Shown: positions 7,113 to 15,928 of the stretch, piece by piece | Numbering within the stretch: the stretch's first letter is position 1 | Layout of the letters: each line of letters opens with the position of its first letter | Source of the DNA: Methylorubrum zatmanii | GTDB taxonomy: Bacteria > Pseudomonadota > Alphaproteobacteria > Rhizobiales > Beijerinckiaceae | Reading direction: 5' to 3' | NCBI RefSeq assembly: GCF_014845115.1 | Contig: NZ_NKUI01000047.1 | Span: forward strand, 1-35,833 | Length of the DNA: 35,833 bases | Program-made: the position numbers and the translations under genes | Notes under the pieces: model-generated | Seen by the model: the letters and a program-made list of their open reading frames with translations, nothing else | The model's database searches: none | What the model was told of the DNA's origin: nothing

Positions 7113-7838
7113 ATGTCCGAATGGTCCCTGTCTCAGCTTCTTTCCTCGCTGCATGAAGATATTCAGCAGCGTCTCGCAACCGTTCGGAAGTCATTCAACC
7201 ATCCAGGCACGAAGGGTGATGCCAGCGAGAATGTCTGGATCAGCATGCTGGAGACGTATTTGCCTAAGCGCTACCAAGCGGCGAAGGCACATGTGGTGGA
7301 CAGTCTCGGAAACTTCAGTCAGCAGATCGATGTGGTGATCTTCGACCGTCAATATTCGCCATTCATCTTCACCTACGAAAACGAGACCATTATTCCCGCT
7401 GAGAGCGTCTATGCCGTTTTCGAGGCGAAGCAGACGGCGGACGCCAATCTGGTCGCCTACGCGCAGGAAAAGGTCGCGAGCGTTCGTCGCCTGCATCGCA
7501 CGAGCCTTCCCATCCCATATGCGAAGGGCGTCTACCCTGCCAAGCCGCTGATTCCGATCTTGGGCGGTCTCCTGACCTTCGAAAGCGAGTGGAGTCCGGC
7601 ACTGGGACCGTCATTTGAGAAGGCCCTAGTCGCCGACGCTGGCGACGGACGCCTCGATATCGGTTGTGTCGCATCGCATGGCCATTTCTTCTTCGATCAA
7701 GTCGCATCGAGCTATACGTTCGTCAAGGAGAACAAGCCGGCGACGGCGTTCTTGTTTAAGTTGATATCGCAGCTTCAGTTTAGCGGCACCGTGCCAATGA
7801 TCGATGTCGAAGCTTACGGTCAGTGGCTCACGAAATGA
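7113..7838 (+). CDS. nucC: NucC, cyclic tri-AMP-activated DNA endonuclease (CBASS effector)
   Basis: A 241-residue protein of the same length and, from memory, close sequence to E. coli MS115-1 NucC. The restriction-endonuclease active site is intact: D73 in QQIDVVIFD and E104-A-K106 in VFEAKQ, at the same numbers as in E. coli. The known enzyme is a homotrimer that binds cyclic tri-AMP, pairs into hexamers and cuts double-stranded DNA, killing the infected cell before phage release. A TGAGG ribosome binding site (7101-7105) precedes the ATG; the gap to the CD-NTase is 33 bases. It is the last gene of the operon and converges on the integrase gene. Confidence 0.95.
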   Translation: MSEWSLSQLLSSLHEDIQQRLATVRKSFNHPGTKGDASENVWISMLETYLPKRYQAAKAHVVDSLGNFSQQIDVVIFDRQYSPFIFTYENETIIPAESVYAVFEAKQTADANLVAYAQEKVASVRRLHRTSLPIPYAKGVYPAKPLIPILGGLLTFESEWSPALGPSFEKALVADAGDGRLDIGCVASHGHFFFDQVASSYTFVKENKPATAFLFKLISQLQFSGTVPMIDVEAYGQWLTK

Positions 7839-7866
7839 CTTATTAGGGCCTAATGGACGCGCTGCT

Positions 7867-9108
7867 TCAGGCGGCCTCCTTCAGTCGGCGCTTGGCGATC
7901 AGCGCGCGGACGAAGGCGTCCCACCTTTTCATGCCTGCGCGCTTCTCGGGCATGTAGTTCCACCGGTCATAATTCTTCGAGCTCACGTCCTGAAGAGCGT
8001 GGTTCTGGATGCGGTCACGGATTTCCTTCGACACGCCTGCTTTGCCGGCGAGGGTCTTGAAGGTGCGGCGCAGGTCGCGGTTCGTCGCGTAGGGGATGAC
8101 CCCGCGATCGCGCTGGCGCCAGACGAAGCTGTAGAGCGTGCCGTGGCTGACTGGTTTGGATGGGTCCTTCGCTGACGGGAAGAACCAGCCGTATTCGTTC
8201 GGCTTGATCGACCCGATCAACTCGGCAGCAAGCGATGGCACGGGGACCGCGTGGGGCTGAAGGTTCTTCGTCTTCGACCAGTCGATGATCTTCTCCGCTG
8301 CGTCCCATTGGTCAATGTGGAAGCGCGCGATCTCCTCGACGCGCTGGCCGGTCAGCATGATGAGCTGGACGGCGCGCGGATAAGACGGGTGAACCGGTGT
8401 GTCCGGGCATTCGAGCCAGCGATAGAGCTGATAGAACTCGTCCTCGGTCAGCCAGCGGGTGCCTTGGACCTTCGGCTCGGTGGGGATGCCGGTCGCCGGG
8501 TTATAGGGAAGTCGAAACCGGCGCGGCGAGGTATGGCGGTAGTCGTGCTCCGACTTCATGCCCCAGCTATAGGCTGCGTGGACATAGGAGCGGACATGAT
8601 CGGCCATGGACCGCGCGCCGCGCTCGTAAATGGGGCGGATAAGTTCAACGATCTCGTCGGCTTCGATCTCGCGGGCGGGGCGGTTCCGACCTAGCGTGTC
8701 AGCGATCTTGTTCAGTCCCTTTTCGGTCTCCTTCCACGAGGGCTTGCCGGTAGCCTTCAGGGAGTCGACATAGCCTGCGAAGAGGTCTGCGACGGTCCCT
8801 GGGCGGGTATCGTTCGCGATCTTGATGCTTCGGCCCTTTTGGATGACGTCCGCGAAATCGCGCTTAAAGACCTCGCGCGCGTGGGCCAGCGATGTCGAAG
8901 GGTAGGAGCCGAGCTTCTTCTTCGTGCGTTTTCCGTCGCGCCACTGCTGAGCCATCCAGTCGGCCGTAACGCGCTTGGGCATGGGCTTCAGGACGAGAAC
9001 CAGGCGACCCGTGCCGCGGCCCTCTCCGTCGGCCAGGTTTTCCTGCTTTCCGCTCAGCTCAACTCGCTTGAGCGCCTGTCGAATTGTGCCATCTGTCAGG
9101 CTTGGCAT
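7867..9108 (-). CDS. Tyrosine recombinase/integrase of the island
   Basis: A 413-residue phage-type integrase. The N-terminal part (about 1-100) resembles the arm-binding DUF4102-type region, 105-195 is the core-binding SAM-like domain and 215-390 the catalytic domain. The catalytic residues seen are R256 (GQRVEEIA), R347 in RDLRRTF, H370 and the nucleophile Y380 (SSKNYDRW); the first histidine of the usual HxxR box is R344, which I believe is seen in some relatives. I chose the ATG at 9108 because GGAGGTG lies just upstream; the frame stays open for 42 more codons without family resemblance. It lies about 190 bases from the broken radC, the likely target gene, and is convergent with nucC. 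Confidence 0.9.
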   Translation of the reverse strand: MPSLTDGTIRQALKRVELSGKQENLADGEGRGTGRLVLVLKPMPKRVTADWMAQQWRDGKRTKKKLGSYPSTSLAHAREVFKRDFADVIQKGRSIKIANDTRPGTVADLFAGYVDSLKATGKPSWKETEKGLNKIADTLGRNRPAREIEADEIVELIRPIYERGARSMADHVRSYVHAAYSWGMKSEHDYRHTSPRRFRLPYNPATGIPTEPKVQGTRWLTEDEFYQLYRWLECPDTPVHPSYPRAVQLIMLTGQRVEEIARFHIDQWDAAEKIIDWSKTKNLQPHAVPVPSLAAELIGSIKPNEYGWFFPSAKDPSKPVSHGTLYSFVWRQRDRGVIPYATNRDLRRTFKTLAGKAGVSKEIRDRIQNHALQDVSSKNYDRWNYMPEKRAGMKRWDAFVRALIAKRRLKEAA

Positions 9109-9262
9109 AGCAGCACCTCCATCGCCGCAACTGGGATCGGTGGAGGAGAAACCGGGATCGGTAACCGGGGACGGAACGCCAGTTGCTACCCCTCTAACCG
9201 CCCCCAATATGCCAAAACCGCACCCTGTACGCAAGGCAGAAAAGCTACGTGTTTCAATATGC

Positions 9263-9301
9263 TTATGCGTGATCCAGCGTGATCACTGAGGGATAAGTGG
9301 G
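9263..9301. other. Right island boundary (attachment site region) in radC
   Basis: radC-like coding ends at 9299 and island sequence begins to its left. The island side contains a tandem GCGTGATC repeat (9268-9275 and 9278-9285) that may be an integrase-arm or core element. The exact crossover cannot be fixed without the left end. Confidence 0.5.
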
Positions 9302-9889
9302 GTGGTTGTGGGCGAGAATGATGGCGGTGGAGGAGAGTTCGAGCGCCCGCCGCGCCACCTCGCGGGTATAGACCGGCGTGTGATCGACGGTGCCGCGGCC
9401 CTGCACCTCGTCGGCGATGAGATGGTTGCGCCGGTCGAGGAACAGCACCCGGAATTCCTCGCGGGCGGCGAAGGCCATGGTGGTGCGCAGGTACTCGATC
9501 AGGGCGCTCCACGAGGAGAGCAGCGGGCGCGCGGCGATGGCCCCGCGGGCGAGGCGCCGGCCGGCGGCCTCGATCAACTTCAGATCGTTGACGACGCCCG
9601 CACTGACGCCCTCCACCTCCGCGAGCCGGGCGGGCTCGGCGCTGACGACCTCGGCGAACGAGCCGAACCGGTTGATCAGCGCCTTGGCGAGGGGCTTCAC
9701 GTCCCGCCGGGGAATCGCCCGGAACAGGGCGAGTTCGAGCAACTCGTAATCGGCCAGCCCCTCCGCGCCCTGTTCGGCGAAGCGGGCGCGGAGGCGTTCG
9801 CGGTGGCCATGGTAATGCGGCACCTCCTCCGCAGCGGCCGGGACCGGCGCGTCGGCGAGGCCCGGCAGTTCGGCCGTCCGGCGGGTCAT
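9263..9889 (-). pseudogene. radC: radC, 3' end removed by island insertion
   Basis: A RadC (JAB1/MPN-like, UPF0758) protein. The first 197 residues are typical: helical N-terminal part with YELLELALF and [10 protein letters not shown], then the MPN domain with EEFRVLFLD and the AHNHP metal motif at 193-197. After P197 (codon 9299-9301) the expected SGDPTPS..D continuation is replaced by 11 unrelated residues ([11 protein letters not shown]) read from the island. The JAMM motif aspartate is lost, so the product is probably inactive. The remainder of radC should lie at the far left end of the island, outside this window. The ATG at 9889 is preceded by GGCGGAG. Confidence 0.88.
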
Positions 9890-9906
9890 CTCCCGCGGCT
9901 CCGCCG

Positions 9907-10746
9907 TCAGTCGGCTTGCGGGCCGTGCGGCTTCGGCTGGTCGAGCCCCTTGGGCGAGAGGGTGAAGATCTCGCAGCCCTCCTCCGTCACCGCCACCGTG
10001 TGCTCGAACTGCGCCGAGAGGGAGCGGTCGCGGGTCACGGCGGTCCAGCCGTCGGAGAGCACCTTCACCGCCGGCCGGCCGAGATTGATCATCGGCTCGA
10101 TGGTGAAGAACTGCCCCGGCTTGAGCGGAACGTCGTAGCTCGCCTCGACGTAATGCAGGATGGTCGGCGCGTCGTGGTAGACGCGGCCCAGGCCGTGGCC
10201 GCAGAAATCCCGCACCACCGAGCAGCGCTCGGCTTCGGCGTAGGTCTGGATCGCGCGGCCGATATCGGTGGTGGAGCCGCCGGGCTTCACCGCCGCGATG
10301 CCGCGCATCAGCGCCTCGTAGGTGATCTCGCACAGGCGCTGAGCCTTGCGCGGCACCTCGCCGATATAGGCCATGCGGCTCGAATCCCCGTGCCAGCCGT
10401 CGAGAATCAGGCAGCAATCGAGGTTGACGATGTCGCCCTCGCGCAGGGGCTTGTCGTTGGGGATGCCGTGGCAGACGACGTGGTTGATCGAGGTGCAGAT
10501 CGACTTGCGGTAGCCTCGGTAGAACAGAGAGGCCGGATAGGCCCCGTGATCCATGCCGAACTCGAAGGCGAGGTTGTCGAGATACTCGGTGGTCACCCCC
10601 GGCTGGGCGGCCTCGACCAGGAGGTCCAGGGCTTCCGCCGTGAGGCGGCCGGCCCGACGCATCCCCTCGAAACCCTCCGGCCCATGGATCGGCGGCTCGG
10701 GGGCGCGGCGCCCGCCTTCGGCGACGGCTTGCTCTTCACGGCTCAT
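9907..10746 (-). CDS. map: Type I methionine aminopeptidase
   Basis: A 279-residue MetAP that removes the initiator methionine from new proteins. The metal ligands and catalytic residues are visible: H93 (CHGIPN), D110 and D121 (VNLDCC...WHGDSS), H184 (CGHGLGR), E217 (FTIEPM) and E248 (FEHTVAV). The N-terminal 20 residues are a non-conserved extension. radC lies just downstream on the same strand (17 bases after the stop), so they probably shared an operon before the island arrived. Confidence 0.95.
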   Translation of the reverse strand: MSREEQAVAEGGRRAPEPPIHGPEGFEGMRRAGRLTAEALDLLVEAAQPGVTTEYLDNLAFEFGMDHGAYPASLFYRGYRKSICTSINHVVCHGIPNDKPLREGDIVNLDCCLILDGWHGDSSRMAYIGEVPRKAQRLCEITYEALMRGIAAVKPGGSTTDIGRAIQTYAEAERCSVVRDFCGHGLGRVYHDAPTILHYVEASYDVPLKPGQFFTIEPMINLGRPAVKVLSDGWTAVTRDRSLSAQFEHTVAVTEEGCEIFTLSPKGLDQPKPHGPQAD

Positions 10747-11005
10747 GGGAGGATCGGGCGCTTGGGAGGAGAATGCGAGGCGAACACCCCGTCTTACGCC
10801 GCGCCAGGGCTGACGCCAACCCGAGCGCGCGCCTTGTCTTCGTCAGGGCAGCGCTCTCGGGAGCGCATGCCGCGCGGGAGAACAGCTGCCGTCTAGGATT
10901 GTGGCCGCGAACGCGCTAGACCGAAGCCTCCGTTTCGACAGCCGGGTCCGGCCGCGCCCCCTCGCGCCGACGGGCCTCGGCGAACGAGCGCTCCAGGGAC
11001 GTGCG

Positions 11006-11266
11006 ATGGCTGACAAGGCGGTTCCCCACTTCCACAATCAGGCCGGCCTGCGCGTGATCGCGGTGGGTTCGAAGGAGTTCATGTGCATCGGGGCGCTGCC
11101 GCCCTTCGATCATCCGCATGTCTTCCTCGACATGGGCGGCGACACGGAGATCATCTGCCAATATTGCTCGACCCTGTTCCGCTACGATCCGAAGCTGAAA
11201 TCCGGCACCGCGGAACCGGCCGATTGCCTCTGGACCGACGCGGCGCCCGCGACGAAAGCGGCCTGA
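11006..11266 (+). CDS. Small zinc-finger protein (NDUFS6-like CHCC domain)
   Basis: An 86-residue protein with the metal-binding pattern C (FMCIGA), H (FDHPHVFLDMG) and CQYC (near residues 54-57), as in the zinc-finger CHCC domain shared with the complex I accessory subunit NDUFS6. In alphaproteobacteria this small protein is widespread. The ATG at 11006 begins the conserved part; an in-frame ATG at 10901 would add 35 unconserved Arg-rich residues. It is 28 bases upstream of the monooxygenase gene and may be co-transcribed with it. Confidence 0.82.
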   Translation: MADKAVPHFHNQAGLRVIAVGSKEFMCIGALPPFDHPHVFLDMGGDTEIICQYCSTLFRYDPKLKSGTAEPADCLWTDAAPATKAA

Positions 11267-11294
11267 TCGCCTTCCGCTCCCCAACATCCTCCTC

Positions 11295-12491
11295 ATGACG
11301 GCCATGGCGGCGCTCTCCATCGTCATCGTCGGCGCAGGGATCGGCGGCCTCACCGCCGCCCTGACCCTCTCCGGCGCTGGCCACTCGGTCACGCTGGTCG
11401 AGCGGCGGACCGGCTTCTCCGAGGTCGGCGCGGGGCTTCAGCTCTCGCCGAATGCCAGCGCCGTCCTGATCGGCCTCGGCCTCGGCGCGGCCCTGCGGCG
11501 GGCCGGCGACGAGCCGCCGGGCGTCACCGTGCGGGCGCTGGCCACCGGCCGCGTCATCGGCGGCATCCGCCTCGGGGCCAGTCTGCGCGAGCGGCACGGG
11601 GCGCCCTATTACGTGATGCACCGGGCCGACCTTCAGACTCTGCTGCTCGATGCCGTGCGCGGGCGCCCAGGCATCCGCCTCTGCGTCGGGCGCGAGGTGA
11701 GCGACCTGCACGAGACCGATGCCGGCATCAGCCTGACGATACGTAGCGTCGACGGCGACCGCAGCGAGACGCTGAAAGCCGACCTCGTCATCGGCGCCGA
11801 CGGAGTCCGCTCAAATCTGCGGCGGCGCTTCGACGGGCGGCCTTTGCGCCTTCACCGCCAGGCGGCGTGGCGGGCGGTGATCCCGCGGGAGGCCGCGCCG
11901 GAGCTGCTTCAGGGCAGCGAGACCGGCCTGTGGCTTGGGCCGAAACGGCACGTCGTCCATTACCCGATCAATGGCGGCAAACGTCTCAACGTGGTGGCGA
12001 TCGCCCCCGAGCGCGATGGCGACGAGGATTGGGGCCGGCTCGGCGATCCGGCGGTCCTGCGCGACCATTTCCCCGATGCGGCGGCACCGCTGATGGATCT
12101 GCTCGGCCTGCCCGATACCTGGGTGGTGTGGTCCCTGGTAGACCGCCCGGCGGCGCGGCCGATGGCGCGCGGGCGGATCGCGCTGCTGGGCGACGCGGCC
12201 CATCCGGTGCTGCCGTTCCTGGCGCAGGGGGCGGCGCTCGCCATCGAGGACGCGGCGGTGCTGGCGGCCAGCCTCGCCGGAGCGGCCGACATCCCGACGG
12301 CCTTGGCGGCCTACGCCAAGGCGCGGCAGACCCGGGTGCGCGCGGTCCAGCGCGCCGCCTGCCGCAACGGCCGCTTCTACCATGCGGGCCGGCTGGTCGG
12401 GCTCGCCCGGGACACGGTGATGGCCCATCTCGGGCCCGATGGCATGAGCGCGCGCTACGCCTGGATCTATGGCTGGCGCCCGCCGGCTTGA
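11295..12491 (+). CDS. FAD-dependent monooxygenase (salicylate hydroxylase-like)
   Basis: A 398-residue class A flavoprotein monooxygenase. The dinucleotide-binding GAGIGG is at 13-18, the DG motif GADG at 167-170 and the second FAD motif GDAAHP at 299-304 followed by LAQGAALAIEDA. These enzymes use NAD(P)H and oxygen to hydroxylate aromatic compounds. The substrate cannot be read from the sequence, and no aromatic-degradation genes are adjacent. UbiH-like ubiquinone hydroxylases share the fold, but the overall look is closer to salicylate/6-hydroxynicotinate-type enzymes. Confidence 0.85.
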   Translation: MTAMAALSIVIVGAGIGGLTAALTLSGAGHSVTLVERRTGFSEVGAGLQLSPNASAVLIGLGLGAALRRAGDEPPGVTVRALATGRVIGGIRLGASLRERHGAPYYVMHRADLQTLLLDAVRGRPGIRLCVGREVSDLHETDAGISLTIRSVDGDRSETLKADLVIGADGVRSNLRRRFDGRPLRLHRQAAWRAVIPREAAPELLQGSETGLWLGPKRHVVHYPINGGKRLNVVAIAPERDGDEDWGRLGDPAVLRDHFPDAAAPLMDLLGLPDTWVVWSLVDRPAARPMARGRIALLGDAAHPVLPFLAQGAALAIEDAAVLAASLAGAADIPTALAAYAKARQTRVRAVQRAACRNGRFYHAGRLVGLARDTVMAHLGPDGMSARYAWIYGWRPPA

Positions 12492-12525
12492 TCTGCCCTC
12501 GCCGGCCCGCTACCGCTGCGGGGAT

Positions 12526-12612
12526 GCGGACGTGGCGAAACCGGTAGACGCACGAGACTTAAAATCTTGCGGCCGCAAGGCTGTGCGGGTTCGAGTCCCG
12601 CCGTCCGCACCA
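12526..12612 (+). tRNA. tRNA-Leu(UAA)
   Basis: The acceptor stem GCGGACG (12526-12532) pairs with CGTCCGC (12602-12608), followed by the discriminator A and an encoded CCA. The anticodon stem CGAGA/TCTTG encloses the loop CTTAAAA, giving anticodon TAA. A long variable arm (GCGGCCGCAAGGCTGT region) and a GGTTCGAGTCC T-arm fit a class II leucine tRNA. Confidence 0.96.
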
Positions 12613-12764
12613 ATCCGTCGAAATCGCAAGTACCGCCAGCAAGATACTGACACGCAGGTGTTTTTCGGCGCCCACCGCGACAAAGGGCGCTACGAAGCGG
12701 CCGTTCCCATGACCTCCCTGAGCCGCGCCCCGAATGGCGATTGGCTCGCCCGCAAAGGCATCCC

Positions 12765-13730
12765 CTAAGGACACCGGATCGCGCGGCAGGTGACGAGGAC
12801 GAGGCCCATCGCCGTCCCCACCAGCACGTCCGGCAGGTAATGCCCGCCCGCCCCGAGGGTCGCGACGATGATCGCGGCATTGAGGAGGATGGCGAGCAGG
12901 CCGATCACCGGCACCGGCGCGAGCGCCCAGGCGGTGAGGACGGCGAGACAGGCGTGAAACGAGGGAAAGGTCACGAGGCCGCGAATCTCGGAGAGGGCGA
13001 GGGTCGGCATCGTGCCGCGGCGCAGGGCGTGCAACGCATCGAGATGCCAGAGGGCGCCGACCGTCTCCCAAGGCCCGTCGGGATACATGCGCGGCTCGTA
13101 GAAGGCATAGGGACCGATCGCGGGAAACACGGCCGAGATCAGCACCGCGGCGAGCAGGGCCACCGAGAACAGGCGGGCGAAGCTCCATAGGCGCGAGACC
13201 CGTGACATCGCGCTGAGGGCGATGACGACGAGGCCGACCTGTGGTCCGCTCGAATGGTAGGCGAGCGCCAGCCAGCGGGACAGGCCCGGATGCTCGGCGA
13301 GGAGGGCGAGCCAGGCCGGCCAGTCGAAGCCCAGGGCCGCTTCGAGCCGGGCGAGAAACGGATCGGTGAGCGGCCGCGCCAGGGTAGCGGCGAGGTAATG
13401 GAGAATGGCCGCCGCCGTGGTGAAGGCGGCGAGATAGGCGCTCGACAGGGCCATGGCCCGCAGTTTCGGCTCCGGCTTGACGGCGCTGAACAGGACGGAG
13501 AGCGCGAGCAGAACGGTCACGGTCCCGAGCACGACGAGCAGGCCGGGCCAGGCGAGGCCGATACCGGCGGCGGCGAGCCAGATCGCATCGAGCCCGGCGA
13601 GGATGGCCACAAGGGCCCAGAATCCTGGTCCGGGGGCGGCGATGCCCGCGCTCAGCGTTCGCAGACGGTGCAGACCGGCCGGCGGACCGGCCTTCCCTGA
13701 GCCGGCCCAGCGTTCCTCGTCGAGCAGCAT
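12765..13730 (-). CDS. PAP2-superfamily integral membrane phosphatase/transferase
   Basis: A 321-residue protein with about six hydrophobic helices. The phosphatase motifs are FPSFH at 255-259 (H259) and GGHYLPD at 295-301 (H297, D301), as in the PAP2/Aur1-Ipt1 type of membrane enzymes that act on lipid phosphates or phosphoinositol. The first conserved motif (KXXXXXXRP) is not evident, which is usual for the Aur1/Ipt1-like branch. The substrate is unknown. It stands alone, convergent with the tRNA gene. Confidence 0.82.
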   Translation of the reverse strand: MLLDEERWAGSGKAGPPAGLHRLRTLSAGIAAPGPGFWALVAILAGLDAIWLAAAGIGLAWPGLLVVLGTVTVLLALSVLFSAVKPEPKLRAMALSSAYLAAFTTAAAILHYLAATLARPLTDPFLARLEAALGFDWPAWLALLAEHPGLSRWLALAYHSSGPQVGLVVIALSAMSRVSRLWSFARLFSVALLAAVLISAVFPAIGPYAFYEPRMYPDGPWETVGALWHLDALHALRRGTMPTLALSEIRGLVTFPSFHACLAVLTAWALAPVPVIGLLAILLNAAIIVATLGAGGHYLPDVLVGTAMGLVLVTCRAIRCP

Positions 13731-13881
13731 CCGTCGGTCGCCCCTTCCTGCCCGCGACCATCCAGCCGCCCCGAACGGGAAGACGCGGCAGCGCGCAATT
13801 TGTTCGGGACGGAGTAGGTCTCATCCCAGATCCGTTCGATCCCTTCGGGATGGCGGATTCGGGCTTCGCTCCAGTGCCGTC

Positions 13882-15135
13882 TCAGGCCGGCGGCGTGCTC
13901 ACCTGCGCGCGGCCCGCGCCTTCCTCCAACCGGTTCGCATTGGCAGCGGGCATGAAGATCTCGACGCGATCCCGGCCGTCGCTCTTGGCGGCGTAGAGCG
14001 CGAAATCCGCAGCCTTGAGAAGATCCGGCACTTGGATGCCGCATTCCCGCGCCCGTCCGCGGGCGGCGGTGACCCCGACGCTTGCCGTCATCCTCGCCCC
14101 CGACGGGCGACCGGGATGACAGATGGCGAGATCCGAAACCGCCAGCCGGAGCGCCTCCCCCGCGACGCGCACCGCAGGCGGGTCCGCTCCCGGTAGGAAG
14201 ACCGCGAATTCCTCACCGCCGTAGCGCCCGGCCAGCCCGGCGCGGGCCTCGACGCAGGCCTGGAGCGCCTCCGCGACCACGATGAGGCAACGATCCCCCT
14301 CCGCATGGCCGGCGGTGTCGTTCAGCTGCTTGAAATGGTCGAGATCCACGAGGATCACGCCGAGCCACGCATCCTGCTCCGCAGCCAGACGCCAAGCCTC
14401 CTCCAGCCGCTCGGAGAAGTGGCGGCGATTTGGCAGCGCCGTGAGCGAGTCGGTCTCCGATAGCACCGTGAGGCGGGCATTGGCACGGGCGAGCGCTTCG
14501 GCCTGAAGCTTCACCCGCAGACCGACGAGGAAGCTGTTCCGCCCATCCCATTCCCGGGAGTAGATGAGCTTCAACGGCAGCAGGATCAGCCCGGCGACGA
14601 GCAGGGGCAAGCCATTCCGGTCGAGGCTGCAGAGGCCGAAGGCAACGACGAGGCTGCCATAGAGGGCGAGCGATGCGCCGCAGAACCACAGGCCGTGCCG
14701 GAACGGCATCGGCGCGATCAGACCCACCACCAACGGGACGATGCTGGCAAGGACGACATAGACATCGGCATGGGGCGGCGGGGCCAGTCGGGCGCTGTTG
14801 AGAACGACGACAATGTCCACGAGGACGGTGGCGAGGGCTGCGGCGGAGATCCGCACCGTCGAGGGACGCCCGCGCAGGGAGAGGATGGCCAGCAACGCAA
14901 CCGGGCAGAACAAACCCAGCGTCATCGCCAGCGGCACGATGAAGCCCTCGGGGCCGAACACGTCGCGGTCTATCGCGAGAGAAAGGACATTGAAGAACGT
15001 GAAGAGGCCAAGCCAGGACTGTACGTAGAACCCGTCCTGCCGGGCCGTCTCGGCGCGGTACTCCGCTTCGAGTTCGGTCGGCAATTTGAGCCGGTACCAC
15101 GGGCGCCTCAAGCCAGCTTCGATAGACGACAGCAT
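13882..15135 (-). CDS. Membrane-bound diguanylate cyclase (GGDEF domain)
   Basis: A 417-residue protein. The N-terminal half (about residues 40-190) has six hydrophobic segments forming a membrane sensor of no recognised family. The C-terminal GGDEF domain (about 222-385) has an intact GGEEF active site at 306-310, the VDLDHFKQLND metal-binding segment at 263-273 and an ASVGVT strand, so it should make cyclic di-GMP. The RxxD inhibitory site expected five residues before GGEEF is absent (ARAG at 297-300), suggesting no product inhibition. No EAL domain is present. Confidence 0.9.
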   Translation of the reverse strand: MLSSIEAGLRRPWYRLKLPTELEAEYRAETARQDGFYVQSWLGLFTFFNVLSLAIDRDVFGPEGFIVPLAMTLGLFCPVALLAILSLRGRPSTVRISAAALATVLVDIVVVLNSARLAPPPHADVYVVLASIVPLVVGLIAPMPFRHGLWFCGASLALYGSLVVAFGLCSLDRNGLPLLVAGLILLPLKLIYSREWDGRNSFLVGLRVKLQAEALARANARLTVLSETDSLTALPNRRHFSERLEEAWRLAAEQDAWLGVILVDLDHFKQLNDTAGHAEGDRCLIVVAEALQACVEARAGLAGRYGGEEFAVFLPGADPPAVRVAGEALRLAVSDLAICHPGRPSGARMTASVGVTAARGRARECGIQVPDLLKAADFALYAAKSDGRDRVEIFMPAANANRLEEGAGRAQVSTPPA

Positions 15136-15252
15136 CGATATACCAAGGCCAGCCCCTTGCCGGGACTTGTGCTAACTCAGCTGAGCGTCCTTACTCAATA
15201 CTTAATCACAGCGAGCACACAGCAACCTCATCGAGCACGGGTGGCAGGCCGC

Positions 15253-15627
15253 TCAGCGTCCCGATATCGCCGAGACCGGATCGCCCGGATTCCCGTAGCC
15301 GCGCCTGGCCGCCTCACGATTGACGATGCCGAAGCGCAGAACCGCTTCCTCCAAGTAATCGACCGCCCGCACGAGGTGGCGGCGCGCCCGTTCGATCTCT
15401 TCGGCCTCGGCATCGTCCGGTGTCTCCGCCAACGCCACCGACGCGATCAGCACCCGGTCACGCTCGTCCTCGACCCGCCGGTCCCGCTCGATACGCCCTC
15501 GCACATCGGCATCGAAGGCCTTGATGACCGCCCAGGGAAAATCGTCCTTCCGGCCGGCATGGGGAAAAGCCGCGGTCAGGCGCCGCGCCTCCGTGGCCGC
15601 CGCGCGCACGAGATCTGCTAAAGTCAT
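15253..15627 (-). CDS. Hypothetical protein, small and charged
   Basis: A 124-residue protein with no family that I recognise. It is rich in Arg, Glu, Asp and Ala and probably all-helical (for example EEIERARRHLVRAVDYLEEAVLRFG), without membrane segments or a signal peptide. The ATG at 15627 starts the plausible region; the frame is open for 57 more codons upstream but those look unlike protein. It lies between the diguanylate cyclase gene (same strand, 117 bases downstream) and a divergent nuclease gene. Confidence 0.6.
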   Translation of the reverse strand: MTLADLVRAAATEARRLTAAFPHAGRKDDFPWAVIKAFDADVRGRIERDRRVEDERDRVLIASVALAETPDDAEAEEIERARRHLVRAVDYLEEAVLRFGIVNREAARRGYGNPGDPVSAISGR

Positions 15628-15928
15628 CGTCAAGCTTCCGCCGCTACGCTGCCGTCTTCCTGTCCGATCTCCCCCGTCAACGGCGAAAGCACGGCACCCG
15701 ATGCATCCGGCAGCTTTTTCCTCCCGGACCGCCAGCCGGAGCGGCAGAAGAACGGGCGCCGTCGGCGAGCAACCGATAGCCGGCCACGAAAAGGGCACAA
15801 CATCTGCATTAGGCTCGGCCGCAAGACGTGCGCTCCGCCCTCCCGGCCCGACGGATCCAGGGCCGACCGGATCGGCGGAAACGTGTGGGAGTCACTGTCG
15901 GCGCGCCCTTGGGCTGCGCCGGAGTAGC
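15628..15928. other. Intergenic region, no gene seen
   Basis: This 301-base stretch separates two divergent genes. Open frames that cross it are extensions of the flanking genes with shadow-like composition. It should hold promoters for both genes, but I see no convincing -35/-10 pair, RNA gene or repeat. Confidence 0.5.

Noticed and set aside
7842..7854. ATTAGG-G-CCTAAT palindrome between nucC and the integrase gene
   Set aside because: The arms are 6 bp with a 1-base centre, so it cannot form a terminator hairpin, and nothing else supports an attachment site there.
12559..13824. Minus-strand open frame of 421 codons
   Set aside because: It covers the PAP2 gene in another frame and the tRNA; it is Arg/Pro-rich with no family features.
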